Source: Bradyrhizobium lablabi (GTDB lineage Bacteria > Pseudomonadota > Alphaproteobacteria > Rhizobiales > Xanthobacteraceae). Taken from it: DNA of 64,000 nucleotides. The notes under the pieces were generated by a model, which was not told the origin of the DNA, did not search any database, and saw only the letters and a list, made by a program, of their open reading frames with translations. Made by a program: the position numbers and the translations under genes. Shown piece by piece: positions 25,740 to 35,208 of this stretch. Each line of letters opens with the position of its first letter. The stretch's first letter is position 1. Location of the stretch: the NCBI RefSeq assembly GCF_018129385.1, contig NZ_JAFCLN010000010.1:1-64000 (forward strand). The letters run 5' to 3'.

Positions 25740-26755
25740 GCGAAGCGCAGGCCGAGCAGGGCGCCTCGACCCTCAACGTTTCCCGCACCGGGGCGAAATC
25801 GCAGCGTTATCGAGACGTACTGATCGCGCTGATCGCCTTCACCGTGCTGGCGTCGCTGCCGATGCTGACGAGCAGCAAGTTCCTGCTCGATTTCGTGATC
25901 CGCTGCTCCGCCTACGGCCTGTTCGCGACCTCGCTCAATCTGCTGGTCGGCTACACCGGCCTGACTTCATTCGGCCACGGCATGTTCTTCGGCCTCGGCG
26001 CCTATGGCTATGGCCTGGTGATGCAGAAGACCGGCGTCTCGATCCCGGTTGCCTTCGTCGCGACGCTCCTGATCACCCTAGTGGTCGCAACCGTCATCGG
26101 CGCGATCTGCGTGCGGCTGAAGGAGATTTACTTCGCCTTCGTCACGCTGGCGTTCCAGATGCTGATCCATTCCACCATTCTTTCATGGGTCTCCCTGACC
26201 GGCGGCGATCAGGGGCTGCGCGGCGGCATTCCGCGCCCAGCGTTCCTCGGTATTGACCTGTCCAATCATCTGCATCTCTACATCTTCAGCTGCGCGCTGC
26301 TGGTGATCGGGCTTCTCTTGATGCGCCAGATCGCGCAATCGCCGTTCGGCTACACCTTGCGCATGATCCGCGACAATGCCGCCCGCGCCAGCTTTGTCGG
26401 CATCGACGTCTACCGCGCCAAACTCACAATCTTCGTTCTCGCTGCGCTGTTCGCTTCCGTCGGCGGCATGATCATGGCGCTGTTCGTTTCCGGCGCCTAC
26501 CCGGAATTCGCCTACTGGACCATTTCCGGCGAAGGCATCTTCATCAACATGCTTGGCGGCGTCACCACGTTCCTCGGTCCGATGGTCGGCACCGTGCTGC
26601 TGCTGATCCTCAACGACACGGTGACGCGGTTCACCGAATATCACGGCATCGTGCTCGGCATCGTGATCCTGTTCTTCGCCATTGGCCTGCGCAAAGGCCT
26701 GATGGATTTTGCCTACGAATGGTACGCGCAGCGCCGCGACAGGGAGCGCGGCTAG
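25736..26755 (+). CDS. Branched-chain amino acid-type ABC permease (LivM family)
   Basis: The 339-residue membrane protein starts with a polar tail of about 28 residues and then has 8-9 hydrophobic segments. LNLLVGYTGLTSFGHGMFFGLGAYGYGL is the LivM signature, and SPFGYTLRMIRDNAARASFVGIDV the coupling loop. It pairs with the LivH-like permease encoded immediately upstream (4-base overlap). The ATPase gene follows after 2 bp. Confidence 0.92.
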   Translation: MSEAQAEQGASTLNVSRTGAKSQRYRDVLIALIAFTVLASLPMLTSSKFLLDFVIRCSAYGLFATSLNLLVGYTGLTSFGHGMFFGLGAYGYGLVMQKTGVSIPVAFVATLLITLVVATVIGAICVRLKEIYFAFVTLAFQMLIHSTILSWVSLTGGDQGLRGGIPRPAFLGIDLSNHLHLYIFSCALLVIGLLLMRQIAQSPFGYTLRMIRDNAARASFVGIDVYRAKLTIFVLAALFASVGGMIMALFVSGAYPEFAYWTISGEGIFINMLGGVTTFLGPMVGTVLLLILNDTVTRFTEYHGIVLGIVILFFAIGLRKGLMDFAYEWYAQRRDRERG

Positions 26756-26757
26756 CC

Positions 26758-27509
26758 ATGCTGGAGATCTGCGGGCTTTCAAAATCCTTTGGCGGCGTCA
26801 AGGCGACCGACGACGTCACGCTCGATTTTGCCGATGGCTCGCTCACCGCCGTCATCGGCCCGAACGGTGCGGGCAAGAGCACCTTCTTCAACCTCATCAC
26901 CGGCGCGCTGCGGCCTGACGCCGGCCAGATATTGTTGGATGGTGTAGAACTCGCCGGGCGTTCGCCGCCGGAAATCGTGCGTCACGGCATCGGCCGCGCC
27001 TTTCAGGTCGCAAGCATCTTTCCTTCGCTGACGGTGCAGGAGACGATGCTGGCGGCGGTCTGTGCCGACCAGCGCCGCGCCAGCGTGCTGCACCGGCGCT
27101 TTCCGCTGCCGGAAACCCGCGATCGCGCCGAGCACGCAATGGAGCTGCTCGGCCTTGCCAGCAAGCGCAACCGCGTCGCCGCAACGCTGTCGCATGGCGA
27201 CCAGAAACTGCTCGATATCGCACTCGCTTTGGTGCTCGACCCAAAAGTGCTGCTGCTGGACGAGCCGACCGCCGGCATGGGTACCGAAGAGCGCTGGCGC
27301 ATGATCGACAAGGTGCGCGAGCTCTGGGAGAAGCAGAAGATTACCGTCGTGTTCATCGAGCACGACATGGACATCGTGTTCAAGATCGCGCCGAAGATCG
27401 TCGTGCTGTGCTACGGCCGCATCCTCGCGTCGGGCACGCCTGACGAGATCCGGCGCAACGAAGCTGTCATCGACGCCTATCTCGGCACCGAGCATCATGA
27501 GGCCGCGGT

Positions 27510-27513
<4 letters not shown>
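26758..27513 (+). CDS. ABC transporter ATP-binding protein (LivG family)
   Basis: The 251-residue ATPase has Walker A GPNGAGKS, an unusual signature region ATLSHGDQKLLDIALAL (LSHGD in place of LSGGQ, as LivG proteins often show) and Walker B VLLLDEPTAGM, followed by VFIEHDMDIVF. ATG 26758 starts MLEICGLSKSFGGVKA. It overlaps the LivF-like gene by 4 bases. The two ATPases would act as a heterodimer beneath LivH/LivM. Confidence 0.92.
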
Positions 27514-28226
<713 letters not shown>

Positions 28227-28247
28227 CTCGCGGGCCAGGGAGGAACG

Positions 28248-29468
28248 ATGGCGCGTAAACTGTCGCCCACGCATGAGGCGCCGTATCGCGGCCTGCGCGT
28301 GCTCGATTTCGGGCAGGGCATCGCCTCGCCCTATTGCGCCATGCTGCTCGGCGTCTACGGTGCCGACGTGATCAAGGTCGAGCCGCCCGAGGGCGACTGG
28401 TCGCGCTTTCTCGGCACCACCTATGGCAGCCACACCACGCTGTCGGCGGTCTACAACCGCGGCAAGCGCAGCCTGTGCCTCGACATGAAGCACAAGGACG
28501 GCATCGCGATCGCAAAAAAACTCGCCAGGGAAAGCGACGTGCTGATCGAGGGGTTTCGTCCCGGCGTCGCGGCACGGCTCGGGCTCGGTTACGAGGAATT
28601 GTCGCGGGAGAATCCCGGCCTGATCTATCTCTCGGTCAGCGGCTTTGGTCAGAGCGGCCCGTATTCGAAGCGCCCGGGCTCGGACTCCGTGGCGCAGGCC
28701 TATTCCGGGCTGGTGTCGATCAATACAGGCAATGATGGTCTGCCGCATCGCGTCGGCACCACCATTTCCGACGTCGTCACCGGCGTCTATGCTTTCCAGG
28801 CTATCGCCACCACGCTGTTCGCCCGCGCTGCTACCGGCACTGGCCGCTGGATCGACGTCGATCTCGCGCAATCGACCGCGGCGCTGCTCGGCCACAAGGT
28901 CGCCGAGCACATTCTGGAGGGCGGCGCGCCGCGCGCCCTGAATGTGCCGGCAAGCACCTACCAGACCAGCGACGGCTGGATGATGGTGACGCTGGTCAAC
29001 GAAGCGCAATACAGGCGCCTGTGCACCGCGATCGGGCGCGAGGACCTCGCGGCCGACCCGCGCTTTGCCGATTTTGCCGCGCGCGCCGACCATGCCGATG
29101 TGCTGATCCCGCAATTGCGCGAGCTCTTCGTGACGCAGCCGAGCGAGGCCTGGCTGACCCGGCTGCACGCCGCCGACATCATCGCCGAGCGCATCCACAA
29201 CCCCGGCGAATGGCTGCGCAGCGTCCATGTCGAGGCGACGAAAGCAGCGGTGTGTCAGGACACGCCCGGCGTCGGAAAAGTCTATAGCCCGCGCACGCCC
29301 GGCATTGCCAGCCTGTCCGAAGATCATCTGTGTCCGGCGCCCGACATCGGGCAGGACAGTTTTGCGATCCTCGCGGAAGCGGGATACGAGCGCAGCGCCA
29401 TCGACGAGTTCGTTAAGTCCGGCGCCGTGCGTCAGTCCACGGAAATCGAGAAGGGAGGCGGTTCATGA
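28248..29468 (+). CDS. CaiB/BaiF family (family III) CoA-transferase
   Basis: The 406-residue enzyme belongs to family III, which moves CoA between carboxylic acids through an aspartyl intermediate. RVLDFGQGIASPYCAMLLGVYGADVIKVEPPEGDWSR is the N-terminal signature, and the Asp in RPGSDSVAQAYSG fits the catalytic position. It is followed, with a 4-base overlap, by an enoyl-CoA hydratase, then a MaoC hydratase and a CitE-like lyase. In that company it is a candidate itaconate-, mesaconate- or similar dicarboxylate:CoA transferase. Other acids are possible. Confidence 0.9.
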   Translation: MARKLSPTHEAPYRGLRVLDFGQGIASPYCAMLLGVYGADVIKVEPPEGDWSRFLGTTYGSHTTLSAVYNRGKRSLCLDMKHKDGIAIAKKLARESDVLIEGFRPGVAARLGLGYEELSRENPGLIYLSVSGFGQSGPYSKRPGSDSVAQAYSGLVSINTGNDGLPHRVGTTISDVVTGVYAFQAIATTLFARAATGTGRWIDVDLAQSTAALLGHKVAEHILEGGAPRALNVPASTYQTSDGWMMVTLVNEAQYRRLCTAIGREDLAADPRFADFAARADHADVLIPQLRELFVTQPSEAWLTRLHAADIIAERIHNPGEWLRSVHVEATKAAVCQDTPGVGKVYSPRTPGIASLSEDHLCPAPDIGQDSFAILAEAGYERSAIDEFVKSGAVRQSTEIEKGGGS

Positions 29469-30241
29469 GCAGCGAACCCGTCCGTTATTCCATCTCGGGC
29501 AACATCGCCGAGATCATGCTCGACCGCGCACCGGTCAACGCGCTCAGCATGCCGCTGATCGATGCGTTGCTGGCGGCGCTGGCAAAGGCGAGGGATGATG
29601 ACGCCGTGCGCGCTGTCGTCGTCGGCAGCACGCAGAAGGCATTCTGCGCCGGCCTCGATCTCGACATCGTCAGGGGCAAGCCGGGCATCGAAATCAAGAA
29701 ATTCCTGGAGCGGCTATACTTTGCGCTCAACGACACCCAGTACCGCATGGGCAAGCCGACCATCGCCGCGATCGATGGCGCCGTGCGGGCCGGCGGCATG
29801 ACCATCGCGATTTCCTGCGACATGATCATCGCGGGCGATGCCTCGACCTTCGGCTATCCCGAGATCGATGTCGGCCTGATCCCGGCAATCCACTTTGTGC
29901 AATTGCCGCGGCTGGTGGGGAAGCATCAGGCCTTCGGCCCGCTGTTCCTCGGCGATCCCTTCGATGCCGCCACCGCCTTCCGCATGGGGCTGCTCAGCGA
30001 GGTCGTGCCGAAGGGCACCGCGCTCGACCGCGCCCGCGAGATCGCGCGGCGGCTGGCGGAAAAATCGCCCATCGTCATGAAGATCGGTCGCGATGCCTTC
30101 ATGCGCGCGGTCGATGCCGATTACCGCCGGTCGGTGGAGAATGCGGCCGAAAGTTTTGCGCTTGTCGCGACCACCGAAGATTGTCAGGAAGGGCTGAACG
30201 CCTTCGTCGAGAAGCGCACGCCGAACTACAGGGGACGCTAG
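29465..30241 (+). CDS. Enoyl-CoA hydratase/isomerase (crotonase) family protein
   Basis: This is a 258-residue crotonase-fold protein. The two oxyanion-hole loops are visible as KAFCAGLDLD and GAVRAGGMTIAISCDM, and a C-terminal trimerisation region follows. At the usual first catalytic Glu position the sequence reads FGYPEIDVGLIPA, keeping a Glu. Members hydrate, isomerise or cleave acyl-CoAs. It overlaps the CoA-transferase gene by 4 bases and ends immediately before the MaoC gene (no gap), a tightly coupled cassette. Confidence 0.88.
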   Translation: MSSEPVRYSISGNIAEIMLDRAPVNALSMPLIDALLAALAKARDDDAVRAVVVGSTQKAFCAGLDLDIVRGKPGIEIKKFLERLYFALNDTQYRMGKPTIAAIDGAVRAGGMTIAISCDMIIAGDASTFGYPEIDVGLIPAIHFVQLPRLVGKHQAFGPLFLGDPFDAATAFRMGLLSEVVPKGTALDRAREIARRLAEKSPIVMKIGRDAFMRAVDADYRRSVENAAESFALVATTEDCQEGLNAFVEKRTPNYRGR

Positions 30242-30697
30242 ATGGCGGGACTATATTTCGAGCAGTTCGAGGTCGGGCAGGAGTTTCACCACGAATTCTC
30301 CCGCACCGTGACCGAGATGGACAACACGATGTTCAGCCTGCTGACCATGAATCCGCAGCCGCTGCATATCGATGCGGCTTTTGCCGAGAAGACCGAATTC
30401 GGCCAGCGGCTGTTCAACAGCATCTACACGCTCGGCATCATGATCGGCATGAGCGTCTACGACACCACGCTCGGCACCACCGTCGGCAATTTGGGCATGA
30501 CCGAGGTCAAATTCCCCAAGCCGGTGTTTCATGGCGATACGCTGAAGGCCCACACCAAAATCATCTCCAAGCGCGAGAGCAAGTCACGGCCGGGGCAGGG
30601 GCTGGTCGAGTTTGAGCACACCATGACCAACCAGCGCGGCGAGGTGGTGGCGACATGCCGCCGCACCGGCCTGATGCTCGGCAAACCAAAGGCGTGA
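30242..30697 (+). CDS. MaoC-family (R)-specific enoyl-CoA hydratase/dehydratase
   Basis: The 151-residue single hot-dog domain carries the hydratase-2 motif region MNPQPLHIDAAFAEKTEFGQRL with the catalytic Asp/His pair (N-x-x-x-x-H-x-D). Length and the phrase VGNLGMTEVKFPKPVFHGDTL resemble mesaconyl-CoA and itaconyl-CoA hydratases more than beta-oxidation MaoC proteins. It starts at the base after the enoyl-CoA hydratase stop and lies 4 bp before the lyase gene. A role hydrating an unsaturated C5-dicarboxyl-CoA is inferred from these neighbours. Confidence 0.88.
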   Translation: MAGLYFEQFEVGQEFHHEFSRTVTEMDNTMFSLLTMNPQPLHIDAAFAEKTEFGQRLFNSIYTLGIMIGMSVYDTTLGTTVGNLGMTEVKFPKPVFHGDTLKAHTKIISKRESKSRPGQGLVEFEHTMTNQRGEVVATCRRTGLMLGKPKA

Positions 30698-30701
30698 CGC
30701 G

Positions 30702-31556
30702 ATGCGCTCCATGTTGTTCGTTCCCGGCGACAGCGTCCGGAAATTTGAAAGTGCGAAGAAGACCGCGGCCGATGCGCTGATCCTCGACCTCGAGGACTCC
30801 ATCGCGCCCGAAGGCAAGGTCGCCGCGCGCGGCATCGTCAGAAAGATGCTGGATGAGCGCAATCCGGCGCAGAAGATGTACATCCGCGTCAACGCGTTCG
30901 ATACCGGCATGACCCTCGGCGACCTCGCCGCCGTGATACCGGGAAAGCCCGACGGCATCGTGCTGCCGAAATGCGCGGGCGCCACCGATGTCAACAAGCT
31001 CGCGCTCTATCTCGACGCGTTCGAAGCGGCTGTCGGCATCGAGCATGGCGCAACACGCATTGTCACGGTCGCAACCGAGACCGCGCGGGCGGTATTGAAA
31101 CTGGTGGATTTCGAGAACATGAGCCCGCGGCTGTGGGGCATGATGTGGGGTGCAGAGGATCTCCAGGCATCGCTCGGCGCCTCGCGCAACCGCACCGATG
31201 GGCGCTTCAGCTCGCCGTTCGTGCTGGCACGCGACCTCTGCCTGATTGCGGCGGCGGCCGCAGGCGTGGTTCCGATCGACACCATCGCCGCCGACATCAA
31301 TGACCTCGAGGCCTTGAAGGCGGAGTCGATCGCCGCGCGCCAGGACGGTTTTATGGGAAAGGCCGTGATCCATCCCAAACATGTCGATATCGTCAACGCC
31401 GCCTTCATGCCGACCGAGGAGGAGATCGCCTGGTCGGAGCGCGTTGTCGCGGCCTTCGCCGGCAACCCTTCGGGCGTCGTCAAGATGGACGGCAAGATGC
31501 TGGACAAGCCGCATCTGCGCGCCGCGGAGAAGATATTGGCCTCGCGGGGGCGTTGA
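30702..31556 (+). CDS. CitE/HpcH-family acyl-CoA lyase (malyl-CoA/citramalyl-CoA lyase-like)
   Basis: The 284-residue TIM-barrel protein has MRSMLFVPGDSVRKFESA at its start, DALILDLEDSIAPEGK (the metal-binding Asp/Glu region), IRVNAFDTG, and MMWGAEDLQASLG with the second acidic ligand pair. This is the CitE-like stand-alone lyase family, which splits malyl-CoA, beta-methylmalyl-CoA or citramalyl-CoA with Mg2+. It closes the CoA-transferase/hydratase/hydratase cassette, so it probably makes the final carbon-carbon cut. A hairpin at 31613-31631 follows. Confidence 0.9.
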   Translation: MRSMLFVPGDSVRKFESAKKTAADALILDLEDSIAPEGKVAARGIVRKMLDERNPAQKMYIRVNAFDTGMTLGDLAAVIPGKPDGIVLPKCAGATDVNKLALYLDAFEAAVGIEHGATRIVTVATETARAVLKLVDFENMSPRLWGMMWGAEDLQASLGASRNRTDGRFSSPFVLARDLCLIAAAAAGVVPIDTIAADINDLEALKAESIAARQDGFMGKAVIHPKHVDIVNAAFMPTEEEIAWSERVVAAFAGNPSGVVKMDGKMLDKPHLRAAEKILASRGR

Positions 31557-31612
31557 CCTGGACATCACGGCCAATTCGACGGCGGGTAAACGCAAACCCC
31601 CATTTTCCGCAG

Positions 31613-31634
31613 GGCGGAAACGATTTCCGCCTGC
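31613..31634 (+). terminator. Possible terminator after the CitE-like lyase gene
   Basis: GGCGGAAA (31613-31620) pairs with TTTCCGCC (31624-31631) across a 3-base loop and is followed by TGCTTTACT. It lies 57 bp after the lyase stop and 80 bp before the P450 start. The T-tract is short, so termination may be partial. Confidence 0.4.
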
Positions 31635-31713
31635 TTTACTTGCGGCCGTCTCTCACTTTATCGTCGCGCAGAGCCGATCGCCCGCCAAGCGGCGACGGCG
31701 AGGGAGCGAGACG

Positions 31714-32946
31714 ATGGCCCTGCCACAGGCGATAGAGCGCAGCCTTGCGTCGATCGACGTCAGCGACCCACGACTGTATCAGGACGACACTTGGCGGCCG
31801 ATATTCTCGCAATTGCGCCGCGACGACCCCGTGCACTACTGCGAGGCCTCTCCGTTCGGCCCTTATTGGTCGGTCACCCGCTATGACGACATCTTTGCGA
31901 TCGAACTCGACCATGAGACTTATTCCTCGGCATCTGAACTGGGCGGTATCCAGGTCGCCGACCAGCCCAAGGGGCAGGAGCGACCGAACTTTATCCGCAT
32001 GGATCCGCCCGGCCATACGGCGCATCGGCGGACGGTGGCGCCGATCGTGGCGCCCTCGAATCTCGCCAATTTCGAATCGCTGATCCGCAGGCGCACCTGC
32101 GATGTGCTGGACGCGCTGCCGCGCAACGAGACGTTCGACTGGGTCGAGCGCGTCTCGACCGATCTCACCAACATGATGCTGGCGACGCTGTTCGATTTTC
32201 CCTGGGAGGATCGCGCAAAACTCACCTGGTGGTCGGATGTCGCGATTGCCAATGTGGCCTCATCTGATGCGGTCGTTCATTCCGAGGAAGAACGAACCGC
32301 CGAGTTGATCAGGATGGGCGAATACTTCCGCAAGCTGTGGGATGCCCGCGCCGATGCCCCGCCGGCCTTCGACCTCGTCTCGATGCTGGCGCATTCCGAG
32401 GCGACCAGAAATCTCGACAGACGCGAATTCATCGGCACCATCGGGCTTCTGATCGTCGGCGGCAACGACACCACGCGCAATTCGATGACCGGCGGTCTGA
32501 TGGCGCTGGTGGAAAATCCGGACGAATTCGAGAAGGTGCGGGCTCGCCGCGAGCTGATCCCGAGCCTCGTCTCCGAGATCATCCGCTACCAGACGCCGGT
32601 GCTGCACATGCGCCGCACCGCGCGGCGCGACGTCGAGCTTGGCGGCCGCAAGATCGCCAAAGGCGACAAGGTCGTGATGTGGTACATCTCCGGCAACCGC
32701 GACGAGGACAAGATCGAACGGGCCGACGAGTTCATCGTCGATCGCGCCAAGCCGCGCCAGCATCTTTCGTTCGGCGCCGGCATCCACCGCTGTGTGGGCG
32801 ACCGTCTCGCCGAGCAGCAGATCAGAATTCTCTGGGAGGAAATATTGAACCGCGACCTTCGCTTTGAAATCATGGGTCCGCCGCAACGGCTCTATTCAAA
32901 TTTCATTCGCGGCATCCGATCGCTGCCGGTGAGGATCGTGAACTGA
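31714..32946 (+). CDS. Cytochrome P450
   Basis: This is a 410-residue soluble bacterial P450. The I-helix oxygen-activation motif is GGNDTT (249-254), the ExxR motif is E288-x-x-R291, and the haem loop FGAGIHRCVGD puts the axial ligand at Cys360. The FIRMDPPGHTAHRRTVAP region is typical of the CYP125/CYP142-like and terpene-type bacterial clans. No ferredoxin or ferredoxin reductase gene lies nearby, so redox partners must come from elsewhere. ATG 31714 is preceded by AGGGAG. It lies downstream of the CoA cassette and may be read from the same promoter if the hairpin before it leaks. Confidence 0.92.
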   Translation: MALPQAIERSLASIDVSDPRLYQDDTWRPIFSQLRRDDPVHYCEASPFGPYWSVTRYDDIFAIELDHETYSSASELGGIQVADQPKGQERPNFIRMDPPGHTAHRRTVAPIVAPSNLANFESLIRRRTCDVLDALPRNETFDWVERVSTDLTNMMLATLFDFPWEDRAKLTWWSDVAIANVASSDAVVHSEEERTAELIRMGEYFRKLWDARADAPPAFDLVSMLAHSEATRNLDRREFIGTIGLLIVGGNDTTRNSMTGGLMALVENPDEFEKVRARRELIPSLVSEIIRYQTPVLHMRRTARRDVELGGRKIAKGDKVVMWYISGNRDEDKIERADEFIVDRAKPRQHLSFGAGIHRCVGDRLAEQQIRILWEEILNRDLRFEIMGPPQRLYSNFIRGIRSLPVRIVN

Positions 32947-32958
32947 ACCAACACACAC

Positions 32959-33051
32959 CGTCATTGCGAGCGAAGCGAAGCAATCCAGCTTCCTTCCTTT
33001 GCCGAGACAAGAAAGCTGGATTGCTTCGTCGCTGCGCTCCTCGCAATGACG
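32959..33051. repeat. Palindromic intergenic repeat, family CGTCATTGCG (copy 2)
   Basis: The arms CGTCATTGCGAGCGAAGCG and GCTCCTCGCAATGACG are the same as in the 3331 copy, with a CAATCCAGCTTCC.../...GAAAGCTGGATTG inner stem. It begins 13 bp after the P450 stop and ends 28 bp before the GMC oxidoreductase start. Confidence 0.85.
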
Positions 33052-33078
33052 GAAGGGACAAGGAACTAAGGAAGAAGA

Positions 33079-34677
33079 ATGAACGATCCCGTTGACGTCC
33101 TGATCATCGGCGCCGGCGCATCCGGCGCCGCCGTGGCATGGAGCCTTGCCGATACAAAAATGCACATCCTTTGCCTCGACCAGGGCGGCTGGATGAATCC
33201 GGCCGAATATCCCAGCACCGGGCGCGACTGGGAGGCAAAATTCTACGGCGACTGGTCGACCAGCCCGAATGTGCGCGGCCGGCCCGAGGACTATCCGATC
33301 AACGACGACAATTCGCCGATCAAGGTCGTGAACTTCAACGGCGTCGGCGGCTCGACGGTCATGTACACCGCGCACTGGCCGCGGCTGCACCCTTCCGATT
33401 TCAAGGTGAAGACGCTGGACGGCGTCGCCGACGACTGGCCGATCGACTACGATGCGCTGACGCCGTTCTTCGAAGAGAACGACCGGATGATGGGCGTATC
33501 GGGTCTGTCAGGCGATCCGCGTTCGCCGCTGACGCATCCGCCGATGCCGCCGCAACCGCTCGGACTTTCCGGGCCGCTGATCGGCAAGGCCATGAACAAG
33601 CTCGGCTGGCACTGGTGGCCGTCGGACACCACGGTCGCGACGATGGACTACGAGGGCAGGGCGCGCTGCATCAATCTCGGCCATTGCACGCCGGCCTGCG
33701 CGCAAGGAGCGAAAGCCTCGACCGACATCACCTATTGGCCGCACGCGATCCGCGCCGGCGTCGAGCTCAAGACGCATTGCCGCGTGCGCGAGATAATGAC
33801 CAACGCCGACGGCATGGCGTCGGGCGTCGTCTATTACGACAAGGACGGTGTCGAGCAGTTTCAGCCGGCCGAGGTCGTCATCATCGCCTGTAACGGCGTC
33901 GGCACGCCGCGGCTGCTGCTGAACTCGGTCTCCGGCCGCTTCCCGAATGGCCTTGCCAATTCATCTGGCCTCGTCGGCAAGAACCTGATGTTCCATCCTT
34001 ACGCGCAAATCTACGGCTTCGTGAAGGAGGTGACGGACTCCAACCGCGCCCCGCCGACCTGCCTCTGGAGCAAGGAGTTCTATGACACCGATCTGTCGCG
34101 CGGCTTCGTCCGCGGCTACGGCATCCAGTTCGGCCGCGGCGCCGGTCCTGTGTTCGAAGCCGTCGCGAGCGAGCAGAAGGGCATTCTGCCGTGGGGCGCG
34201 GACCACCATCGCGTTTTCCGCAGGCTCAACGGCCATCGTCTCGCGGTATCGGCGATCTGCGAGGACCTGCCCGAGGAGCACAACCGCGTCACGCTCGATC
34301 CCGTGCTGAAGGACGGCCACGGCATTCCCGCGCCGAGGATCGACTACACCATCTCCGAGAACAGCCGGAAGATGATGGACCATGGCCTCGCGCGCGGCCG
34401 CGAAATTCTCGAAGCTGCCGGCGCTACCGACATCTGCACCAACGACCCGATCCCGTGGGGCGGCTGGCACCTGCTCGGCACCGCAAGGATGGGCACCGAT
34501 CCCGATCGCTCCGTGGTCAACGAATGGGGCCGCTCGCACGATGTGAAGAACCTGTTCATCGTCGACGGCAGCGTGTTCGTCACATCAGGCGGCGTCAACC
34601 CGACCTCCACCATCCAGGCCGTCGCGCTCTACATCGCCGACCAGATGAAGCAGCGTCTCGCCAATCTCTTTGACTGA
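33079..34677 (+). CDS. GMC family oxidoreductase (FAD-dependent alcohol dehydrogenase)
   Basis: The 532-residue protein has the FAD-binding GAGASG at 11-16, an N-terminal GGSTVMYTAHWPR segment (GMC signature-like) and a C-terminal PWGGWHLLGTARMGTDPDRSVVNEWGR...SVFVTSGGVNPTSTIQA, the C-terminal GMC domain with its active-site His and Asn. It would oxidise an alcohol. CINLGHCTPACAQGAKASTD contains a Cys cluster seen in gluconate-2-dehydrogenase-type large subunits. A small gene 7 bp downstream encodes what looks like its partner. No signal peptide is present, so the pair is likely cytoplasmic. Confidence 0.88.
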   Translation: MNDPVDVLIIGAGASGAAVAWSLADTKMHILCLDQGGWMNPAEYPSTGRDWEAKFYGDWSTSPNVRGRPEDYPINDDNSPIKVVNFNGVGGSTVMYTAHWPRLHPSDFKVKTLDGVADDWPIDYDALTPFFEENDRMMGVSGLSGDPRSPLTHPPMPPQPLGLSGPLIGKAMNKLGWHWWPSDTTVATMDYEGRARCINLGHCTPACAQGAKASTDITYWPHAIRAGVELKTHCRVREIMTNADGMASGVVYYDKDGVEQFQPAEVVIIACNGVGTPRLLLNSVSGRFPNGLANSSGLVGKNLMFHPYAQIYGFVKEVTDSNRAPPTCLWSKEFYDTDLSRGFVRGYGIQFGRGAGPVFEAVASEQKGILPWGADHHRVFRRLNGHRLAVSAICEDLPEEHNRVTLDPVLKDGHGIPAPRIDYTISENSRKMMDHGLARGREILEAAGATDICTNDPIPWGGWHLLGTARMGTDPDRSVVNEWGRSHDVKNLFIVDGSVFVTSGGVNPTSTIQAVALYIADQMKQRLANLFD

Positions 34678-34684
34678 GGAAATG

Positions 34685-35122
34685 ATGTCCGAACTGACCC
34701 AAACCCAGCGCGACGATCTTCGCACCATCGCCGCCATGATCATTCCGGCGAGTGAGGAATATAAAGTGCCGGGCGCCGACGATCCGGCGATCCAGGCGGA
34801 TATGTTGACGACGCTCGGCCGCGACACGGCACTGGTCCAAAAGGCGCTCGATCATCTGGCGCAACTGGCTGGCAAGCCGCTCGCCGCGCTCGACGCGGCC
34901 AGGCGCGATGCGGTTGCGAAAGAGTTTCGCGCGACCGGCGGCGCCGCCGCCGCGACGCTCGTCCGCGTCGTGCTGCAATGCTACTACCGCGACGACCGCG
35001 TGTTGCGCTCGCTCGGTATCGAGCTGCGCGCACCATTCCCCAGGGGCCATGTGCTGCCGGACGGCGACTGGTCGCTGCTCGATCCGGTGAAGGAGCGGCC
35101 GGTCAATTTGCGGCGGGCGTAG
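34685..35122 (+). CDS. Small partner protein of the GMC oxidoreductase (gluconate 2-dehydrogenase subunit 3-like)
   Basis: The 145-residue protein opens with LTQTQRDDLRTIAAMIIPASEEYKVPGADDPAIQADML, matching the start of gluconate 2-dehydrogenase subunit 3-like proteins, which accompany GMC flavoprotein subunits. No Tat signal is seen, unlike the periplasmic enzymes. ATG 34685 is chosen over 34682 because GAGGA is better spaced from it. The absence of a cytochrome subunit nearby leaves the electron acceptor unknown. Confidence 0.7.
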   Translation: MSELTQTQRDDLRTIAAMIIPASEEYKVPGADDPAIQADMLTTLGRDTALVQKALDHLAQLAGKPLAALDAARRDAVAKEFRATGGAAAATLVRVVLQCYYRDDRVLRSLGIELRAPFPRGHVLPDGDWSLLDPVKERPVNLRRA

Positions 35123-35131
35123 GCGTGTGTC

Positions 35132-35182
35132 AAAAAAATAGCAATGTCCGATTAGCCCCAACCGAGCAGAAGTGGACATTGC
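35132..35182 (-). terminator. Rho-independent terminator of the pentapeptide-repeat gene
   Basis: On the minus strand GCAATGTCC (35182-35174) pairs with GGACATTGC (35149-35141) and is followed by TATTTTTTTG. The 9-bp perfect stem has a 24-base loop. It lies 27 bp after the stop of the leftward pentapeptide-repeat gene and just beyond the GMC partner stop. Confidence 0.65.
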
Positions 35183-35208
35183 CGTGGTCCGCTGCGGGCC
35201 AAAAGCCG

